From: Cervus elaphus
Taxonomy: Eukaryota > Chordata > Mammalia > Artiodactyla > Cervidae
NCBI RefSeq assembly: GCF_910594005.1
Contig: NC_057828.1
Coordinates: 12,536,235-12,600,234 of the forward strand
DNA: 64,000 nt
Direction: 5' to 3'
Position 1 is the stretch's first letter; every line of letters starts with the position of its first letter. Under the pieces are notes generated by a model. It ran no database searches. It was not told where the DNA came from and saw only the letters and a program-made list of their open reading frames with translations. The position numbers were made by a program, and so were the translations under genes. Shown here piece by piece: positions 24,601-36,365 of this stretch.

Positions 24601-25139
24601 ATTCTCTGAAGCAGACATACAACAATGTGGTTGACAAGAACTCATCTGAAATCTTTATACCGCTTTCCACCATCATAGTGATTTCGTTTAAGCCTGTGCC
24701 ACTATGATGCTTATATCTGTGCTTCTGATTTCTTTTAGGGTTATCTGTTTTCTCTTAAATTTTATTTAGATAAAGTTTTTAAAATATAAGAAAAGAGGAT
24801 ACCAAATAGAAATAATTATATTACTATCATCCAGAATTGAAAAGTTTAATAATACTTGTTTTCTTCAAGTAACTATTTAAGTCAATAAGGTAAAATATTA
24901 TAGAAACATTTGAAGTAAACTTTGACCACTTTTTAAATATTTTTACTTCACTTCATCCTCCAATGATCTTTAATCTTCTCAAAAAAAAAAAAAGAAAGAA
25001 ACTAAATCTGAAGTATATACTCATTTTTAATATATATGTGTATCTAGATAGAATACATAACTGATATTTTTTTTAAGTTTTTTTTTTTAATGAGGACCAT
25101 TTTTAAACTATTTTTTTTAATTTGTTACAATATTACTTC
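21690..25139. other. AT-rich single-copy DNA
   Basis: Roughly 3.4 kb with no supported gene. It contains a T-run near 22619-22650, the TA/TG microsatellite at 23119-23194 and an A-run near 24980-24993. Frames such as 24186-24407 have no recognisable domain. Confidence 0.4.
23119..23194. repeat. (TA)n/(TG)n microsatellite
   Basis: Alternating TA segments and a pure TG run at about 23176-23191. Confidence 0.88.
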
Positions 25140-25235
25140 TGTTTTATGTCTTGGTTTCTTGGCCATGAGACATGTGGGATCCTAGCTTCTTGACCAGGGG
25201 TTGAATCTGTACCCCCTGCATTGGAAGATAAACTG
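25140..25235 (-). mobile_element. CHR-type tRNA-Glu SINE fragment, antisense
   Basis: 'gacatgtgggatcctagctt' followed by 'gaccaggggttgaatctgta' and 'ccccctgcattggaag' is the reverse complement of the body, B box and anticodon side of a tRNA-Glu SINE. The head end is lost. Confidence 0.7.
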
Positions 25236-26091
25236 AACTTTTATGACTGTTTCCAAAATACAGTTGTGGAAATGTGCCCTTTATACTCACAATGTACTTC
25301 TGAGCTGTATCTTTAGTTGATGGATGCGGGAGCTGGCTAGTGTTGGCTTGAAAAAGCTCATTGATTCATTTTCACATCAGTAGCCTGAAGTCAGCCACAG
25401 CTTATTTACAACATGGTAATGGCAAAACACTACAAACCAGGAATTTATTTTTTTTATAAACTGACTATATTTCTTATGTATCTCATTTTTCATTTGACTA
25501 TTCTGCTTTTTATAAACTTGCTAAGTTCAATGAACCACTGCTTTATACATGGAATTGTTTCCTTTCTTTCATCTCTCTCTTGCTCTCCTTCTCTCATTTG
25601 GCATCATACTCAACGTCACCTTGTATATACTCCTAGAAACTTGAACAAAAAGTGAAACTGCTGAATTCCTGAGTGTGCTTCTTGGGTTTCAAGCTGACTG
25701 CAGCTAAAGCAGCCTAAGTACACTGGTTCTTATTTCTCCCCTCCTTGACAAAGCTTGACATTTTTCAGCTTCCTGGATTCTGATAATCTTATGGATGAAA
25801 TAGTATATCATTTTTGCTTCATTTCTATTTCTCTTATAAACTTGATCTCTTCATTCAGTTATTTTAAATTTGCTTTTCTTCTGTTGCATGGAAGAAAAAA
25901 CTTTCCTAGTGTATTCTGACACTAGTTTCATTTTCTTTAACCATATAAACCTTAACTGTTCCCTTCCAGGATTAAAACAATTGCTTGCAATCAAGAAACA
26001 TGCTTTTAGTTTAGCTTTGTTTTTCATCAGGAGATCGTGCTAGTACATAAAATACATTTCTGTTATTCACTTTCTGCATCACAGTGATTTA
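25236..26091. other. Single-copy DNA
   Basis: No supported gene. The 80-codon plus-strand frame at 25413-25655 has hydrophobic stretches but no start context or family match that I can support. Confidence 0.35.
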
Positions 26092-26900
26092 TCCCTTCAT
26101 TGTCTACTCATTCATTCAATGAATATATAATGAGAACTTCCTATGTCAGGCACTATTCTAGATTCTTGGGATTTAACTAAGAACAACAACAACAACAAAG
26201 AGAAAATAGACAATGCAGCTTCCAATCTTGTACTGAAAATCTATCTAGAAGTAAGATGTATAAGTTAAGTGCTTTGTATTATACATAATGGTGAGGGTTT
26301 TAAGAAGAACATAAAGTGGGAACAAAGTCACCAAGGAGGGTTACAATTTTAAGTTGAGTGGCCCAAGGAAAGTCTCACAACAAAGGTGACATTTGGGCAA
26401 AGCCTGGAAGGATATAAGTGAGAAAATTATACAACTGATTTAGAACCCGCTAATACAAGAATCACTGAAGAATTGATGCTTTTGAACTGTGGTGTTGGAG
26501 AAGACTCTTGAGAGTCCCTTGGATTGCAAGGAGATCCAGCCAGTCCATCCTAAACGATATCAGTCCTGGGTGTTCATTGGAAGGACTGATGCTGAAGATG
26601 AAACTCCAGTACTTTGGCCACCTCATGCGAAGAGTTAACACATTGGAAAAGACCCTGATGCTGGGAGGGACTGGGGGCAGGAGGAGAGAGGACGACAGAG
26701 GATGAGATTGGCTGGATAGCATCACTGACTCGATGGACATGAGTTTGAGTAAACTCTGGGAGTTGTTGATGGACAGGGAGGCCTGGCATGCTGCGATTCA
26801 TGGGGTCACAAACAGTCGGACATGACTGAGCGACTGAACTGCACTGAACTGGATGTAAGAATGATCAGCAAGTTCAAAGGCATTGTTTGCAAAATCTACT
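26092..26900 (+). mobile_element. L2 LINE 3' end, split by BovB (26462-26853)
   Basis: 'ttcattcaatgaatatataa' followed by 'cctatgtcaggcactattct', and later 'ggtgacatttgggcaaagcc', is the classical L2 3' region. After the BovB, 'gatcagcaagttcaaaggca' continues the L2 match. A short (AAC)n run lies at about 26183-26199. Confidence 0.7.
26462..26853 (+). mobile_element. BovB 3'-end copy nested in L2, sense
   Basis: Starts at 'tcactgaagaattgatgctt' (C-terminal codons) and ends in 'gagcgactgaactgcactga', a short tail of repeated 'actga'. A 65-codon frame at 26508-26705 keeps the family's C-terminal sequence before a shift. Confidence 0.9.
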
Positions 26901-27411
26901 AGAATTTTCAGCATTGATAGTATAATAGCTCTCCTTTTAGATGAAAGGGACAAATAAGTCATAAAATACAAAATTACTTCAAAGAGACCAAAAACCTCTC
27001 CCCATGGAGACTTATTCATCATTACTATGGACATATTTGGAAAAAACAAAAATCCCTTTGTGCCCAAGCCCACATTTCTACTTCATATTGTTTTACAAAT
27101 AGATGATTCCTTTAGATGGATGCAGCTATTATAATAAAACTAGTGGAACATTAAAATATAATTTTAGTCCATGCTGGTTAAAGTCAAATGGAATATAAAC
27201 AGTTATTCTTTCAGAAAGTATTACCATATGCATTTTCACCCATGCCAACCAATCTTCTGATTTGTCCCCATTAATAGGCATTTATTAGGGACATTTATAG
27301 GCAAAGAAAAATATGAGAAATTAAGCTCCTCAAACTATTATTACAAAAGGGAAGAGAAAAATTCTCCCCCCCCCCCCTGCATATCTCCATGTTCCTCTCA
27401 TTTCTGATCAC
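26901..27411. other. Single-copy DNA with a C-run
   Basis: No gene seen. A 12-13 base C homopolymer lies at about 27366-27378. Confidence 0.45.
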
Positions 27412-27616
27412 TTAGTGAAGTCGCTCAGTCTTATCTGACTTTGTGACTCAATGGACTGTAGCCTGTAAGGCTTCTCTGTCAATGGGATTTTCCAGGCAAA
27501 ATTACTGGAGTGGGTTGCCATTTACTTCTCCAGGAGATCTTCCTGACCCAGGGATCAAACCTGGGTCTCCTGTTTTGCAGGCAGACTCTTTACCATCTTA
27601 GCAATAGGGAAGCACC
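27412..27616 (-). mobile_element. Bov-tA-type SINE, antisense
   Basis: 'agtgaagtcgctcagtctta' tail, 'gggattttccaggcaaaatt' middle, and reverse head 'caggcagactctttaccatc'. Full length. Confidence 0.9.
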
Positions 27617-27929
27617 TATCTAAATGTTTGGACCTTGTTTTTCCCAAATCTCTGAGAATAATTGTCCAAAGGTAAGGATAAGGACATGAAGATTCTCTGA
27701 TCTGACCTTAGTACTCAGAAGACCTAGAAGTCAAACATCCTTGCCCATAATGCTGTTCTGAAAGTATACTTTCATTTGGTGAACAATGCCCTTCCCCTAA
27801 GTGCATCTAGTCATTGGGTCTGTGTCAGGAAAACCCAATTTGTACTAGAGTTTTCTGGGCTCTTACTGCTCTTCCTGCTGCTGCTTCTTTAGTTGTATGG
27901 CTCCATTCCTACCAATAAAATGTGACAAA

Positions 27930-28386
27930 GATCTGTCTAGTCAAAGCTATGATTTTTCCAGTAGTTATGTATGGATGTGAGAGTTGGTCCATAAAGAAAC
28001 CTGAGCGCTGAAGAATTGATGCGTTTGAACTGTGGTGTTGGAGAAGACTCTTTGAGAGACCCTTGGACTGCAAAGAGATCTAACCAGTCTATCCTAAAGG
28101 AAATCAGTCCTGAATATTCACTGGAAGGACTGATGCTGAAGCTGAAATTCCAGTACTTTGGCCACCTGATGTAAAGAACTGATTCATTTGAAAAGACCCT
28201 GATGCTGGGAAAGATTGAAGGTGGGAGTAGAAGGTGATGACAGAGGATGAGATGGTTGGATGGCATCACTGACTCTATAGACATGAGTTTGAATAAGCTC
28301 CAGGAGTTGGTGATAGACAGGAAGGCCTGGCATGCTGTAGTCCATTGAGTCACAGAGTCAGACACGACTGAGTGACTGAAATGAAG
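27930..28386 (+). mobile_element. BovB 3' portion, sense
   Basis: Starts in the C-terminal coding region ('gtctagtcaaagctatgatt') and reaches the 3' end at 'cagacacgactgagtgactg'. Several in-frame stops and shifts. 5'-truncated well after the RT motifs. Confidence 0.88.
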
Positions 28387-28406
28387 GTATTCCTACTGGT
28401 TGCTTG

Positions 28407-28613
28407 GGCCTTCCCTGATGGCTTAGTGGTGAAGAATCCACCTGCTAGTGCATGGGACACAGATTCAATCACTGGGTCAGGAAGATCCCCTGGAGAGGTA
28501 AAAGGCAATCCACTCCAGTATTCTTGTTTGGGAAATCCCATGAAAAGAGGAGCCTGGCAGGCTACAGTCCAAAGGGTTGCAAGAGTCAGACACAACTTAG
28601 CAACTAAAAAATA
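28407..28613 (+). mobile_element. Bov-tA-type SINE, sense, with a perfect 12-bp TSD
   Basis: Head 'ggccttccctgatggcttag', tail 'caagagtcagacacaactta'. The dodecamer 'actggttgcttg' occurs at 28395-28406 and 28614-28625, directly flanking it. A perfect TSD marks this as one of the younger insertions in the window. Confidence 0.93.
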
Positions 28614-28687
28614 ACTGGTTGCTTGAGTTTTTTACCTGCTGACCAGCCTTCACCTCTATTGCATTACCTCCAAATAAACAAAATACT

Positions 28688-29879
28688 CTACTACAAAGCC
28701 ACAGTCATCAAGACAGTATGGTACTGGCACAAAGACAGAAATATAGATCAATGGAACAGAATAGAAAGCCCAGAGATAAATCCACGAACCTATGGACACC
28801 TTATCTTTGACAAAGGAGGCAAGGATATACAATGGAAAAAAGGCAACCGCTTTAACAAGTGGTGCTGGGAAACCTGGTCAACCACTTGTAAAAGAATGAA
28901 ACTAGAACACTTTCTAACACCATACACAAAAATAAACTCAAAATGGATTAAAGATCTAAATGTAAGACCAGAAACTATAAAACTCCTAGAGGAGAACATA
29001 GGCAAAACACTCTCCGACATAAATCACAGCAAGATCCTCTATGACCCACCTCCTAGAATATTGGAAATAAAAGCAAAACTAAACAAATGGGACCTAATGA
29101 AACTTAAAAGCTTTTGCACTACAAAGGAAACTATAAGTAAGGTGAAAAGACAGCCCTCAGATTGGGAGAAAATAATAGCAAATGAAGAAACAGACAAAGG
29201 ATTAATCTCAAAAATATACAAGCAACTCCTGAAGCTCAATTCCAGAAAAATAAATGACCCAATTCAAAAATGGGCCAAAGAACTAAACAGACATTTCTCC
29301 AAAGAAGACATACAGATGGCTAACAAACACATGAAAAGATGCTCAACATCACTCATTATTAGAGAAATGCAAATCAAAACCACAATGAGGTACCATTACA
29401 CGCCAGTCAGGATGGCTGCTATCCAAAAGTCTACAAGCAATAAATGCTGGAGAGGGTGTGGAGAAAAGGGAACCCTCTTACACTGTTGGTGGGAATGCAA
29501 GCTAGTACAGCCGCTATGGAGAACAGTGTGGAGATTTCTTAAAAAACTGGAAATAGAACTGCCATATGACCCAGCAATCCCACTTCTGGGCATACACACT
29601 GAGGAAACCATATCTGAAAGAGACACATGCACCCCAATGTTCATCGCAGCACTGTTTGTAATAGCCAGGACATGGAAGCAACCTAGATGCCCATCAGCAG
29701 ATGAATGGATAAGGAAGCTGTGGTACATATACACCATGGAATATTACTCAGCCGTTAAAAAGAATTCATTTGAACCAGTCCTAATGAGATGGATGAAACT
29801 GGAGCCCCTTATACAGAGTGAAGTAAGCCAGAAAGATAAAGAACATTACAGCATACTAACACATATATATGGAATTTAG
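28688..29879 (+). pseudogene. L1 ORF2p C-terminal domain, open but 5'-truncated
   Basis: An open frame from 28623 (418 codons) enters L1 at about residue 21 (YYKATVIK) and stays open to the natural stop at 29879. It keeps the Cys/His cluster C275-C279-H287-C292 (numbered from 28623), which in L1 ORF2p aids RNA binding. It also keeps the conserved IHTEE...CTPMFIAAL and WYIYTMEYYSAVKK segments. The endonuclease and reverse-transcriptase domains, about two thirds of the usual protein, are absent. The apparent start codon is in flanking DNA and is fortuitous. Not a host gene. Confidence 0.92.
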
Positions 29880-30239
29880 AAAGATGGTAACGACAACCCT
29901 ATATGCAAAACAGAAAAAGAGACACAGAAATACAGAACAGACTATTGAACTATGTGGGAGAATGTGAGGGTGGGATATTTCAAAAGAACAGCATGTATAC
30001 TATCTATGGTGAAACAGATCCCCAGCCCAGGTGGGATGCATGAGACAAATGCTCGGGCCTGGTGCACTGGGAAGACCCAGAGGAATCGGGTGGAGAGGGA
30101 GGTGGGAGGGGGGATCGGGATGGGGAATACGTGTAAATCTATGGCTGATTCATATCAATGTATGACAAAACCCACTGAAATGTTGTGAAGTAATTAGCCT
30201 CCAACTAATAAAAAATTAAAAAAAAAAAAAAAAAAAAAA
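28688..30239 (+). mobile_element. L1_BT-type LINE, 5'-truncated, with intact poly-A
   Basis: ORF2 C-terminal coding sequence to 29879, a 3' UTR of about 335 bp with a G-rich tract at 30100-30125, and an A-tail of about 22 bases ending at 30239. The open frame, long pure tail and low divergence make it the youngest-looking L1 here. I could not find a clear TSD. Confidence 0.92.
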
Positions 30240-30384
30240 CCACTAGCAAGAGTTCTACTGTCTGGTCTTACTTTCCAACAGACTGTACTGACCCTAAACA
30301 GATTATTCCCCCATACCCTGAGACTCATCTAATTTTCAGGACATGAGGCTATTTTTGCCCTTCTTAGATCATATACAAGATATT

Positions 30385-30883
30385 ATACCATCAATGGTAC
30401 AAATGAACTCATTTACAAAACAAAAATAGAGCCACATATGTAGAAAACCAACATGGTTACTAGAGGTGAAAGGGGGAGAGGGATAAATTGAGAGACTGGA
30501 ATTGACATATACACATTATTAAATATAAGATACATAATAAGGACCTATTGTATTGTACAGGGAAGTTTACTCAATACTCTATAATAATCTACATGGAAGT
30601 GTGAAGTGTTAGTCATTCAGTTGTGCCTGACTCCTTGCGACCCCATGGACTGCAGCCCACCAGGCTCCTCTGTCCACAGGATTTTCTAAGCAAGGATATT
30701 GGAGTGGGTTGCCATTTCCTTCTCCAGGGGATACAGGCAAAATCTTTACCAACTGAAATCTACATGGAAAAATGAATCTAAAAAAGCGTGTATATATGTA
30801 TAGGTATGACTGATTCACTTCGCTGTACTACAGAAACTAACACATTGTAAATTGACTATACCCCAATAAAAATTTCTTAAAAT
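30385..30883 (+). mobile_element. Older L1 3' end, split by a SINE
   Basis: 'gaactcatttacaaaacaaa' to 'aatacataataaggacc' is the L1 3' UTR, resuming after the SINE at 'ctgattcacttcgctgta' and ending 'ctataccccaataaaaattt'. Removal of 30599-30769 restores continuity. Confidence 0.82.
30599..30756 (-). mobile_element. Internally deleted Bov-tA-type SINE with 13-bp TSD, antisense
   Basis: Flanked by 'aatctacatggaa' at 30586-30598 and 30757-30769. The tail and middle are normal, but about 45 bp of the tRNA-like half (the B-box side) is missing between 'ccaggggat' and 'acaggcaaaatc'. The head terminus is also trimmed. Confidence 0.92.
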
Positions 30884-31783
30884 GATATACTATCATCCTA
30901 TAAATAAGGCATATATAAATTTAAAGAATATAGTAAACATTAAATATGATTCACAAAGTTTATTCTTATATTTACCTTTACAAATAAAAATATTATACTA
31001 GTTAATTGATAGGTCTGCTTTGAATGTATACAGCACTGATTGGTTCTATATGAGACTGTAGTCCATTTTATATTGCAAATAATATGGTTTATGAGATAAA
31101 ACATGTACACTAGAGATAATGAAAAAGCAACATAAATCAGCATCTAATTTTACAATTATAAATGCATTAGGAATTGATTGACTCCTTATTGCATATTCAA
31201 TATTCTTTTGAGTTTTGAGGTGGCTACAAATAAAAGAGTTATTCATTAAGAAGCTTAGGAGAAAGATAACAATCAAACAGGTTTAGAATGGTGAGTAAAC
31301 TGATGCACTTAAATGTACCCATACACCTAGAAGACTTTGAGCAGGGCAAGGATAGGAAGCATTCTCTGGGTAAGTATCAAAGCCAATACAGAAAGATTTT
31401 AAGGCAAAGAGGATTTCAGGCAGAGAACATGCAAAACACTGATGGTGTTAAGTTCATGTACAATTTCTACTATTCCTAAAGACACGATGCTCAATCAATG
31501 TTACCTTCTAGATCAGCTCAGACATTAATCAGTTACACAACCTTGGGAAAGTTGGTTGAACATTTTGAAACTGCAGTTATTCAACCAGATTAAAAAAGTG
31601 ATTAGACTGCACTATCTTTTCAATTCTTTCCAGTCCTCTGTGGTTCACTTTTCCATAAACAAGGAGAGAAAAACAGATATTAATGAAATGGAGCAGGACC
31701 CTGTGGTCCTTGGCCCGCATGCCCTCTATCTGTCTTCTGTCTGTGGGAAAATTTTAGCCAAAGACTAAGTTTAATCAGAGAAA
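30884..31783. other. Single-copy DNA with a possible L2 scrap
   Basis: AT-rich. About 31300-31450 ('gatttcaggcagagaaca') is L2-like but weak. No gene supported. Confidence 0.4.
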
Positions 31784-32349
31784 TGAAAACACGCAGAAAC
31801 AAAGGAAAATAGTCAAATAATAATAATAATCAAATAATAATAGCTTAGTCATTAAGCAAAGGACATTTAGTTCCTTCTCAAGGACAACAGATAATATTCT
31901 GAGCCATATCCTGTGAGCTGTCTTCTAGATACTAAAACCCCCACCAGGTGGAATGAGTTAACTACATAATGACCAGACTGTAGCCATGACCTAGGCTGCC
32001 ACAGTTATAGGAATTGGCCTCAAAGAAATGGGAACAAACCAGCCCTGGAACTGAGGATTAACTGTACCTAAAACAATGAAGATGATGTTAGTCAGATTAC
32101 CAATGACCAATTTCAAGATGGCTATCAGAGCTGCGTGTACTCTTTCTGCATGTAGCTCTCTCCGTCTGTCTATAAACACTCTTGCCCACTGACTGTCCAG
32201 GGTGGAGGGTGGAAGAGTCAGCCTTTGGATGGGCATCCTCCTTCCTGCACTGGTCGGCAGCATTCAAAATAAAGAAACCTTTCTTTGCCACCAACCTGGC
32301 CTCTCTATTGGCTTTTGAGCAACAAGCAGTCAGATTTGGTTTGACTACA
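31784..32349 (+). mobile_element. Solo LTR, endogenous-retrovirus type
   Basis: A TG...CA-bounded block of about 565 bp with LTR architecture: a TATA-like 'ctataaacactc' near 32170, a polyadenylation signal 'aaataaag' near 32268, then a pyrimidine-rich R/U5-like end ('cctttctttgcc', 'gcttttgagcaa') typical of class I ERV LTRs. The boundaries are my estimate, no TSD is visible and no viral genes adjoin it. An AAT-rich simple repeat lies at about 31817-31845. Confidence 0.55.
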
Positions 32350-32750
32350 TTGGGTTAATGAAATTAATTTTAGCCTCTGTCTTGACCTTAGATAACCAGA
32401 CACAACTATAATGAAAGTCTCCTGGTTCCACATTCACCTCTCAGTTTCTGAAAAAGAAAAAGAAAAAGAAAGAAAGAAAGAAAAGAAAGCTTTCTTTATG
32501 ATACTCTCCATGATCCCAAAGTCTGCTATAATCTTTCCACCTTCGAGTCTGTGTGGGTTTCATTCACACTTCCTGTAAGACATTTCTCACACTCTCCCTT
32601 TCATTAAAGCCATTTTCAAACAGGCCTTTATTTTCCTAGAGAAGATTAGGCACTTCCCTTAAGTACATTACTAAGGGCCTGACCCAACTTACACCTTGTT
32701 GGAAAAAAAAAAAAAAAGTCTTAAACAGTGTTTTTAGAATAATGGCAAAC
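32350..32750. other. Spacer between two LTR-like elements, with (AAAG)n
   Basis: Holds a purine-only AAAG-type repeat at about 32451-32488 and an A-run at 32704-32716. Nothing else recognised. Confidence 0.5.
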
Positions 32751-33241
32751 TGTTACCAGACCAAACCTATGTACAGCAAAGTCACTCTAATGACACTGGG
32801 TTTCAGTGAAGGAGAGTGCGGGTCTATTTTGTGGCACCAAGCAAGAAGTGCAAGGCAGCTAGCACAGGAAAAAAACCCAACTTCCCTAAGCAGGTCAGCA
32901 AAGCATTTATAAAGGCCAGGTAGGGGAGGGACATCCCAGAGCACATAATCAGCTCATGCACAGCTCTCTGATTGGTTGATGGTGAGGCGACAGGGTGGTG
33001 TCACAGGTGTTAACAGTATCAATCCTTAGGCGGTGCCACTAGGTCTGGGGGCTTGTGATCATCAAGTAGTTAATTTCTTCCCTCTGGTGATAATCTTAAA
33101 CTCTGTAACACAACTCTGGAAGTATGTATCAAATGCCATTATCTGGGTACTTCAGAGAGATTCTAAAGCAGAGGATATGGGGCAGGGTCTGTCTCCAGAA
33201 GCCCCCAGAAGGTCCTGCTTATATACATTACTTCATAATAC
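32751..33241 (-). mobile_element. LTR-like element, antisense
   Basis: Read on the minus strand the order is: a CCAAT-type box (plus-strand 'ctctgattggttgatgg' near 32970), a TATA box (minus-strand 'ctttataaatgc' near 32903-32914), then a transcript-like region ending 'ggtctggtaaca' at 32751. This is the organisation of an LTR promoter. I see no polyadenylation signal and cannot name the family. Confidence 0.45.
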
Positions 33242-34312
33242 ATTTATATTTAATCATTTAACAAAGAGTGAATTATAAAATATACCCTTAATGTAAAATA
33301 TATCTTTAAAAAAGCAAAGATAACACTTATTCAATCAATGATTTAATAAGATTTGTTAGTGCCATTTTGAGAAATGTTTTTACTATAGATTTTTAGACTA
33401 TCAAAACAACTCTCTGTAAACAGATTCAAACAGGGTAATTAGTTAACTCACATTAGAAGGAGCACATATTCAATACCATTTCTCCAGTACTTCTTCAGAT
33501 TAATTTTTTTCACACTGAAGCATGTTGATAATTTAAATCAGTTGTTTTATTGCTGCCTTGTTTCCAATGAAATTCCATTGAATAAATATAATTTTAAACC
33601 ATTATGTGTATTCATACTAAAAGGCAGAGGATAAGAAGGAAATTTTTAATAATTATACTCCATCCATTACAAAATTTAAATTGATTCGACTTCAGGATGA
33701 AGGCTAAAAGCATATTCAATGTATTAAAAAGCACAAATCTACACTGTATTGTTCAACACTGTTATTACTACTAGTACATCATTTTCTCTTCAGACTTTCA
33801 CTGCAGAAAGTTTTAAGAAAATGATTGTAATCAATCTTTTAATAACCAAGTGCAGTTCTTCTAAAGTTCTATTATCTATGGCTAAGGGAGTTTTAGTCAT
33901 TCTTTGCCTCAGTTTTCTTATGCAAATAGATAAAGATCTGAACTAAATCACTAAATAACAAATTCAAAGTCTTTCCCCTACACCCCAGAGTTGTACTTAA
34001 AATAAAGCCAGTAGAGAAGAAAGAGGAGCCAAAATGGTAGTAACTTACTAACCTCCTGGTTTGAACATTTCAAACTCAGATGTTTTGATACTTTGATTTC
34101 ATTGTAAGTCTAGGTAGTGTTTATTGTGAGTACTGGTTTCTGTGAGAAGAAAGAAAAAGAGGACAATAACTTAGACCACTAAAATGAATCATATCTTACA
34201 TTTAAGATTGTTATTTAATTATTAACTAATTAGCAGTTTTAGTTTTACATCTATTTCCCAAAAGAATGCATTAGTTGACAAATTACTCATTTTTTAAAAC
34301 CATTTAAAAAAA
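33242..34312. other. Single-copy AT-rich DNA
   Basis: No gene, RNA or repeat that I can support. Confidence 0.4.
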
Positions 34313-34442
34313 TTGATATGTAGCTAATTACAACATTGTGTTAGTTTCAGGTATACTATAAAGTGAGTAGATATATATGCATAGATATGTGAATATAAAT
34401 ATTTATTTTCTGATTTTATAATTATATGTTATAACAAGGTAA
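34313..34442 (-). mobile_element. L1 3'-end fragment, antisense (left copy)
   Basis: 'acattgtgttagtttcaggt' and 'gcatagatatgtgaatataa' match the reverse complement of an older L1 3' end. A related copy of the same ~130 bp lies at 36373-36505, on the other side of the sense L1. Confidence 0.65.
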
Positions 34443-36365
34443 TGAATCCCTTGCATTCCTATACACTAATAATGAGAAGACAGAAATAGAAATTAAGGAA
34501 ACAATCCCATTCACCACTGCAACAAAAAGAAAAAACACTTAGGAATAAATTTACCTAGAGAAACAAAAGACCTATACATAGAAAACTATAAAACACTGAT
34601 GAAAAAAAATCAAAGACGGAACAAATAGATGGAGAAATAAACCATGTTAATCAATCGGAAGAATCAATATAGTGAAAATGAGTATACTACACGAAGCAAT
34701 CTATAGATTCAATGCAATCCCTGTCAAGCTACCAATAATCCCACAAATTTTATAGAAATACAAAAAACCTCACATAGCCAAAACAATCTTAGAAAGAAGA
34801 ATAGAACTGGAGGAATCAACCTGCCTGACTTCAGACCGTACTACAAAGCTACAGTCATTAAGACAGTATGGTACTGGCACAAAGACAGAAATACAGATCA
34901 ATGGAGCAAGACAGAAAACCCAGAGATAAATCCACACACCTATGGACACCTTAACTTTGTCAAAGGAAGTAAAAATATACAATGGAAAAAAGATAATCCC
35001 TTTAGCAAGTGGTGCTGGGAAAACTGGTGAATCACCTGTAAAAGAATGAAACTAGAACAGTTTCTAACACCATACACAAAAATAAACTCAAAATGGATTA
35101 AAGATATAAATGTAAGATCGGAAACTATAAAACTCCTAGAGGAAAACATAGGCAGAACACATGTTGACATAAATCACAGCAAGATCCTCTATGACTCACC
35201 TCCCAGAGTAATTAAAATAAAAGCAAACATTAAAAATTAGGACCTAATGAAACTTAAAAGCGTTTGCACAGTGAAGGAAACTATAAGCAAGGTGAAAAGA
35301 CAGACTTCAGAATAGGAGAAAATAAGAGCAAATGAAGAAACTGGTAAAGAATTAATCTCAAAAATATACAACCAGCTTATTTAGCTCAGTACCAGAAAAA
35401 TAAACAACCCAATCAAAAAATGAGCCAAAGAACTAAGCAGACATTTCTCCAAAGAAGACATACAGATGGTAAAAAACACACAAAAATATGCTCACCATCA
35501 CTCATTGTCAGAAAAATGCAAATCAAAACCACAATGAGATGCCATCTCATGCCTATCAGAATGGCTGATGTCAAAAAGTCTACAAACAGTAAGTGTTTGT
35601 TGGAGAGGGTGTGGAGAAAAGGGAACCCTCTTACACTGTTGGTGGGAATGCAAACTAGTACAACCACTACGGAGAACAGTGTGAGGATTCCTTAAAAAAC
35701 TGGAAATAGAAGTGCCATACGACTGAGCAATCCCACTGCTGGGCATACACACTGAGAAAACCAGAACTGAAAGAGACACATGTACCCCAATGTTCACTGC
35801 AGCACAGTTTACAATAGCCAGGACATGGAAGCAACCTAGAAGTCCACTGGCAGACAAATAGATAAGAAAGCTGTGATACATATACACAATGGGAATATTA
35901 CACAGCTATTAAAAAGAACACATTTTAGTCAGTCCTAATGAGGTAGATGAAACTGGAGCCTACTACACAGAGTGAAATAAGTCAGAAAGAAAAATGCCAA
36001 TAGAAAGATGTAACGATGGTAATTTAGAAAGATGGTAACAATGACTCTACATGCAAGAGAGCCAAAGAGACACAGATATAAAGCACAGACTTTTGGGCTG
36101 TGTGGGAGAAGGCAAGGGTCAGATGATTTCAACAGCATTGAAATATGTATATTACTATATGTGAAATAGATCATCAGTCCAAGTGTGATGCATGAAACAA
36201 GGAACTCAAAGCTGGTGCACTGGGACAATCCAGAGGGATGAGATGGGGAGGAAGGCGGGAGGGGAGTTCAGGGCAGAGGGACACATGTATACCTGTGGCT
36301 GATTCATGTCAATGTATGTCAAAAACCACAGCAATATTATAATTAACCTCCACTTAAATAAATTT
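34443..36365 (+). mobile_element. L1_BT-type LINE, 5'-truncated within the RT region, sense
   Basis: Begins at 'gaatcccttgcattcctata', just after the RT palm, runs through the ORF2 C-terminus (to about 35950) and the 3' UTR, and ends 'cctccacttaaataaatttt'. Frames at 35046-35240 and 35420-35695 are collinear fragments separated by stops and indels. Its A-tail is almost gone. Noticeably older than the 28.7 kb copy. Confidence 0.87.

Noticed and set aside
28623..29879. A 418-codon open frame, the longest in the window, as a possible host gene
   Set aside because: From about residue 21 it is the C-terminus of L1 ORF2, followed by the L1 3' UTR and poly-A. The start codon lies in flanking DNA.
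32446..32488. A triplex-forming or regulatory purine tract
   Set aside because: It is a short AAAG-type simple repeat with no supporting promoter context.
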